In this document: in pieces, positions 60,291 to 64,000 of the stretch
Numbering within the stretch: the stretch's first letter is position 1
Layout of the letters: each line of letters starts with the position of its first letter
NCBI GenBank assembly: GCA_016930875.1
Contig: JAFGFW010000137.1
Coordinates: 1 to 64,000, forward strand
Direction of reading: 5' to 3'
DNA length: 64,000 bases
DNA from: Deltaproteobacteria bacterium
GTDB lineage: Bacteria > Desulfobacterota > Desulfobacteria > Desulfobacterales > C00003060
Notes under the pieces: generated by a model
Told to the model about the DNA's origin: nothing
Databases searched by the model: none
Seen by the model: only the letters and a program-made list of their open reading frames with translations
Program-made: the position numbers and the translations under genes

Positions 60291-60451
60291 CTTCTCAAAA
60301 AGTCCGGGTAATTCCCTGAAACTGTCATTTCGGCTCATTGCGAGAAGTCCCGCCTCTGGCGGGACAACAACGCAATCTCAGTGCTACCAAGGAGATTGCG
60401 TCGCTTGGCTCGCAATGACCAGAACCCGAACTTTTTGAGAGGTTACCCTGC
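60282..60451. repeat. 170-bp palindromic (MITE-like) element
   Basis: Outer arms GCAGGGTAACTTCTCAAAAAG.. (60282-60309) and ..CTTTTTGAGAGGTTACCCTGC (60424-60451) are inverted with two differences. Inside, TCATTGCGAG and CTCGCAATGA pair, and TCCCGCC-tct-GGCGGGA makes a hairpin. The inner TCATTGCGAG…CGCAATCTC string resembles widespread bacterial repeats. The left end supplies the last codons and stop of the preceding gene. The sequence after the element to 60688 has no gene. Confidence 0.7.
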
Positions 60452-60688
60452 TATGAAGTCAACCATTTGAAAAGCCAGGATTTTTGTGATACTCAAACGA
60501 AATCTGTATGGTCCTGTCTTGATTGTCGAATGGACGGTCGCAAGTGCAAAGAAGCCGTCATGGCGAAAAGACGTGTAGTAGCAAGCCATCAACACTTGCG
60601 CCCGCTGTACTACCCCCTGGCCGTCTAATATTCATTGCCGTTTCTCGATTTGGGCTTTTCGACATGAAATTAGAAGGTAAATTAGAGT

Positions 60689-62689
60689 ATGGAAATACTG
60701 CTCCTAAATGACATTGTCATCATATTTGGGCTGTCCATTGCTATCCTCTTCATATGCCATCGACTTCGAGTGCCGGCGATTGTGGGATTTCTCTTTACCG
60801 GGATACTGACCGGGCCTTACGGACTTGGACTGGTAAAAGCAGTTCATGAAGTTGAAATTTTAGCTGAAGTCGGCGTTGTGTTATTGCTTTTTACTATCGG
60901 CATCGAGTTCTCACTTGAAAGGCTGCTGCAAATCAAGAAATCAGTCCTGATGGGAGGCTCGATTCAGGTCTTGCTAACACTTTTTGTTACTTTTGTTATA
61001 GCAAGGCGACTGGGGCAATCCGTTGGTGAATCGATCTTTATGGGATTTCTTATAGCCCTCAGCAGCACGGCCATTGTGCTCAAACTAATGCAGGAAAGAG
61101 CTGAAGTTGATAGCCCCCATGGACGTACAACTCTTGGCATCTTGATCTTCCAGGATATCATTATTGTTCCAATGATATTGGTTACGCCTCTGCTTGCCGG
61201 AGCAACAGGGGATTCGGGCGAAACCGTCCTCGTTCTTATTGCCAAAGTAATCGGAATCATCGGGTTGGTGATCGTCAGCGCCAAATGGATTGTACCACAG
61301 GTATTGTATCAAATCGCCCGGACGCGAAGCCAGGAGCTTTTCTTGTTGAGCGTAGTTCTAATATGCCTCGCAGCGGCGTGGATAACTTCCAGTGCGGGCC
61401 TTTCCCTTCCCCTGGGCGCTTTTTTGGCAGGATTGATCATTTCCGAATCTGAATACAGTCATCACGCACTCGGGAACATCCTACCCTTTCGGGATGTCTT
61501 TACAAGCTTCTTTTTTGTTTCCATTGGTATGCTGCTGGATATAGGTTTCCTTTTCCGGCAACCGGGAACCATTGCACTGATCGCTTTGGGCGTTTTGGTT
61601 TTAAAACCCATCATTGCCGGTCTTGCAACGGTTTTACTAGGATTCCCGCTTCGCACCTCAATTTTGGTTGGCCTTGCGCTCGGTCAGGTCGGTGAATTTT
61701 CGTTCATTTTATCCAAGACCGGTGTTCAATATGGTTTACTTGACCTAAATATTTATCAGATGTTTCTGGCTTTCTCTGTGCTTAGCATGGCGCTGACACC
61801 ATTCATTATAACCCTGGCGCCCCGCCTAGCAGATATTATCCCACGGTTGCCGCTGCCGGAAAGGCTAATATCGGGCTTTTATGCTGTTTCGGAGATAAAA
61901 GTTGAAGACAGAAAACACCACCTTATTATCATCGGCTTCGGAGTGAACGGTAGGCACGTGGCACAGGCCGCCAGGGGAGCTGGTATTCCTTACGCAATCA
62001 TTGAAATGAACCCCGAAACAGTAAGGAGCGAACAAGCAAGGGGTGAGCCAATTTATTATGGCGATTCAACCCAGGAGGCAGTACTTCAGCACGCAAACAT
62101 CAAAGATGCGAGAATTGTTGTAGCTGCAATTAACGATCCCGCAGCAACCCGTAGAATTACCGAAGTCATTCGGAGACTTAATCCGAAAACTCACTTGATC
62201 GTACGAACCCGTTATCTCCAAGAAATGAAGCCCCTGTATGAATTAGGGGCTGACGAGGTCATCCCAGAAGAATTTGAGACATCAGTGGAAATCTTTACCC
62301 GGGTTTTGGCCAAATATTTCATACCCAGAGATGAAATCCAAAGGCTGGTCACTGAAGTGCGATCAGATGGTTACGAGATATTTCGAAACCTTTCCAAGAC
62401 GTCGGCATCTTTTTGTGATTTGAAACTTGAGCTTCCCGATGTCGATATCAGTACGTTTCGGATCTTGCAAGGATCAGCGTTAATTGGGAAAACCCTTGCC
62501 CAGATCGAGTTAAGAAGGCGTTACGGAGTTTCCGTAGTGGCAATACGACGAGATGCGCAGATACTGTCCAACCCGGGTGCGCACACGCTGCTTCAGCCCA
62601 ACGATGAGCTTTTTGTCCTTGGACCACCGGAAAAGATTGCCAAGGTGACGGGTTTATTGCATAACCCAGAAGAAAGAGAGGTGAGCTGA
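60689..62689 (+). CDS. CPA2-type cation:proton antiporter with TrkA domains (KefB/YbaL-like)
   Basis: A 666-residue protein. The first ~390 residues are 12-13 membrane helices with 'ALSSTAIVLKLMQER' and 'GAFLAGLIISESEYSHH', typical of CPA2 antiporters. A TrkA-N (RCK-N) domain follows at about 408-525 ('HHLIIIGFGVNGRHVAQAARGAGIPYAIIEMNPE', NAD-binding) and TrkA-C at about 580-660. It exchanges K+ or Na+ for H+ with nucleotide-linked gating. The start ATG has no strong ribosome-binding site. A small zinc-ribbon gene overlaps the stop by one base. Confidence 0.9.
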   Translation: MEILLLNDIVIIFGLSIAILFICHRLRVPAIVGFLFTGILTGPYGLGLVKAVHEVEILAEVGVVLLLFTIGIEFSLERLLQIKKSVLMGGSIQVLLTLFVTFVIARRLGQSVGESIFMGFLIALSSTAIVLKLMQERAEVDSPHGRTTLGILIFQDIIIVPMILVTPLLAGATGDSGETVLVLIAKVIGIIGLVIVSAKWIVPQVLYQIARTRSQELFLLSVVLICLAAAWITSSAGLSLPLGAFLAGLIISESEYSHHALGNILPFRDVFTSFFFVSIGMLLDIGFLFRQPGTIALIALGVLVLKPIIAGLATVLLGFPLRTSILVGLALGQVGEFSFILSKTGVQYGLLDLNIYQMFLAFSVLSMALTPFIITLAPRLADIIPRLPLPERLISGFYAVSEIKVEDRKHHLIIIGFGVNGRHVAQAARGAGIPYAIIEMNPETVRSEQARGEPIYYGDSTQEAVLQHANIKDARIVVAAINDPAATRRITEVIRRLNPKTHLIVRTRYLQEMKPLYELGADEVIPEEFETSVEIFTRVLAKYFIPRDEIQRLVTEVRSDGYEIFRNLSKTSASFCDLKLELPDVDISTFRILQGSALIGKTLAQIELRRRYGVSVVAIRRDAQILSNPGAHTLLQPNDELFVLGPPEKIAKVTGLLHNPEEREVS

Positions 62690-62844
62690 TGAATCCATTC
62701 ATGGCAGTGATTAGCGTAATCTTGGACCTTAAGCGGACATGTCCTGTTTGCAAAAGAGATCAGGTTGTCCCTGCAAGCAAAAGAAGCCAAACCGTGCCTT
62801 GTAAATTCTGCGGAGCAGATGTACCTCCACGCAAGGGCTTATGA
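62689..62844 (+). CDS. Small zinc-ribbon protein
   Basis: A 51-residue protein with 'CPVCKRDQVVPASKRSQTVPCKFCGAD', two CxxC pairs that form a zinc ribbon. The ATG at 62689 uses the last base of the antiporter stop, so translation is coupled. AGAGAGGTGAG stands in front. Its function is unknown. Confidence 0.6.
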   Translation: MNPFMAVISVILDLKRTCPVCKRDQVVPASKRSQTVPCKFCGADVPPRKGL

Positions 62845-63239
62845 TGTCTAACAAGCACGAGAGTTCTTGCCAAATTGTTCATCAGCTCTGTTAAAATGCC
62901 CCTAACAAGCCGTTCAATGCGGCCAGCTATCTCTTCGCTAACCCCAGCTGGAAGATGTCTGCTATGTATGCATAGACACTGTGACACTGCTCTCGCATAG
63001 CTTTGATGTCGGGTCGATATGCGCATCCCACATTGGTTAGAGCGGTTAAAGATGTTTTCTTCAACCGTTTTTCCTCTTTTTGAGGAGCGGGTGGCCGGGG
63101 GATGGCACGGCTTACCGTCATAACCGCTTCGTCAACAATTCGCCAGATCTCCTCTTCCGAGCCTGCACTTTCTCACCGACTAAAATGACGTACTTTTTTG
63201 GCGTCTTTAATAGACGACCCTTTCATTTCAGTTCAGGAA
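62845..63239. other. Intergenic region
   Basis: No gene is supported. Overlapping reading frames on the minus strand (62760-63121) look like decayed sequence without motif; reading-frame shifts would be required to join them. Confidence 0.4.
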
Positions 63240-63331
63240 ACCTGGTCTTGTGGGCCAGGTCGCCGACTTCGCCAGCCTACTCCGCCGAAGTGGCAACGGC
63301 TACGAAGGCCGGGAAGTAGACTTGGCTACGA
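63240..63331. repeat. Second copy of the 74-bp repeat with its own hairpin
   Basis: 63258-63331 matches 28247-28320 with three differences. It is preceded by a different hairpin, ACCTGG-n9-CCAGGT (63240-63260), in the same place as the GC hairpin of the other copy. The sequence to 63500 that follows shows nothing else. Confidence 0.75.
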
Positions 63332-63500
63332 CGTCTCCGCCCGCCTGCGGGCCGAAGCCTATGGCGGAGAGCCCGAAGGCGAACCACAACTTTAAGGCAT
63401 TTCTTTGCTGGCGCTCCCTGATGATCGGTGAATGGAAAATGGAAGGCTGTGAAAACTTACAATCGTTACAACTTGGGAAATCGGCAACGGACGCCCGCGA

Positions 63501-64000
63501 TCAGAAGGTAATTTTGTATAACAACGCCACGGCCTGGCCTTCATCCGGCCTCATCACCGAAGCCTCCAAGGTTGAATGTTCCTTCAAATAGCGAAAGAAA
63601 TCGCGCTTCTGTTTGCGGTTGTATTTGTGAGCACTGCTAACAGCGCTATAGATATTGCCGGAATAGAGTCCAATCTCAAAAAAGGTTATCAGGCCCCCGA
63701 GGGCCTCATTTTCGTGATCAAATGCCTCATAGGCGGCAAGTATCATGGCGCCGTTTAGCAAGAAAGCGATGAAAGCGTCTCTGTACCTTTCGCAATAGAG
63801 GTGCCCGGCGCCGGGAATCACAGCAAGCCAGCCTGCAGCATGTGGATTTTTAGTTTTCACGAATTTTTTTTTATTGATTTTTTCGGACAGATCCTGGAGA
63901 CGGTAGGCATTTTTGTTCTCCGGACTGATGCTATCAAAGGAGGCCTCGGCCTTTTCCCATTGGTCCATCTCAAGGTAGATCCATCCCCGCCTGTAGTGTA
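63501..64000 (-). CDS. TPR-containing membrane protein, N-terminus beyond the window
   Basis: The frame continues to the window edge; bases before Met (63968) encode 'YRRGWIYLEMDQWEKAEASFDSI', a TPR repeat with the usual W/G/Y/A pattern, so the true start is outside. The part seen has the TPR end, then 'NPHAAGWLAVIPGAGHLYCERYRDAFIAFLLNGAMILAAYEAF' and a second hydrophobic stretch: a small 'PGxGHxY' membrane domain. It may belong to a stress- or envelope-linked protein; unknown. Confidence 0.65.
   Translation of the reverse strand, partial: HYRRGWIYLEMDQWEKAEASFDSISPENKNAYRLQDLSEKINKKKFVKTKNPHAAGWLAVIPGAGHLYCERYRDAFIAFLLNGAMILAAYEAFDHENEALGGLITFFEIGLYSGNIYSAVSSAHKYNRKQKRDFFRYLKEHSTLEASVMRPDEGQAVALLYKITF

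Noticed and set aside
62760-63121. Minus-strand reading frames after the antiporter
   Set aside because: Mutually overlapping, no motif or site; treated as non-coding or decayed.
1-64000. CRISPR array or prophage
   Set aside because: No regularly spaced direct repeats and no phage structural or integrase genes were seen.

Overview
The window reads as chromosomal DNA of an anaerobic, probably sulfate-reducing deltaproteobacterium (Desulfobacterota). The evidence is a selenocysteine formate dehydrogenase of the exported two-subunit type, an HdrA-MvhD-MvhG-MvhA heterodisulfide-reductase/hydrogenase operon, nickel-handling genes (LarE, a CooT-like protein, a His-rich protein), sigma-54 activators, and the chromosomal order rpmH-rnpA-yidD-yidC-jag-mnmE. 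Species cannot be fixed from the sequence. No rRNA, tRNA or CRISPR array was seen.

Layout. 0-5.3 kb is accessory: a decayed REP-type transposase between inverted repeats, an MFS and an EamA transporter, and an AAA_14/DUF4143 ATPase behind a promoter with paired operators. 5.6-8.7 kb: hisS-aspS. 8.8-15.5 kb: formate dehydrogenase fdhA (with an in-frame UGA read as Sec) and fdhB, then fdhE, moaA, a zinc-ribbon gene and queD. 16.2-19.5 kb: nickel and sulfur chemistry (His-rich protein, CooT-like protein, and on the minus strand larE overlapping a YcaO-TPR gene). 19.7-21.3 kb: HsdR_N-like protein plus AAA ATPase. 21.5-24.7 kb: hisD and a B12-binding radical SAM-TPR protein. 24.8-29.9 kb: the ribosome/membrane-insertion cluster rpmH to mnmE. 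30.1-35.8 kb: PilZ-like protein, TetR regulator, an Ala/Lys-rich helical protein, a graveyard of gene fragments, a secreted helical protein, a phasin-like protein and a UbiB/ABC1 kinase. 35.9-42.2 kb: a broken YeeE-type gene, a small ORF, then hdrA-mvhD-mvhG-mvhA and tusA. 42.3-47.0 kb: two sigma-54 activators separated by palindromes and a good -24/-12 promoter. 47.5-53.3 kb: methyltransferase, PilZ, exonuclease III, a flavoprotein-ArsC-like fusion, IHF, endonuclease IV, and a TPR gene plus hicBA that all carry single-base frameshifts. 53.6-64 kb: an Smr-RsmG fusion ending in a perfect parS site, mltF-degP, a B12/radical SAM-DUF2344 protein, a CPA2 antiporter and an unfinished TPR-membrane gene.

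How the genes fit. Formate dehydrogenase, its maturation genes, Mo-cofactor synthesis (moaA) and the nickel genes are grouped. The hydrogenase large subunit 24 kb away needs nickel, so nickel storage/chaperoning next to larE is coherent. HdrA-MvhDGA points to cytoplasmic H2-linked electron bifurcation. A parS site and the rpmH cluster suggest the window is fairly near the replication origin, although dnaA, parA and parB are not in it.

Most unusual items: the larE/ycaO-TPR overlap next to nickel genes; the Smr-RsmG fusion with parS in its tail; the iron-sulfur-flavoprotein/ArsC-like fusion; a perfect 26-bp palindrome between promoter and start of fdhA; the paired sigma-54 regulators, one with a receiver lacking phospho-acceptor residues; and four one-base indels in 0.8 kb across hicBA and its neighbour. 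Starts were moved inward from the longest reading frame wherever a better ribosome-binding site or family alignment argued for it. All domain names come from reading motifs by eye, not from database searches.
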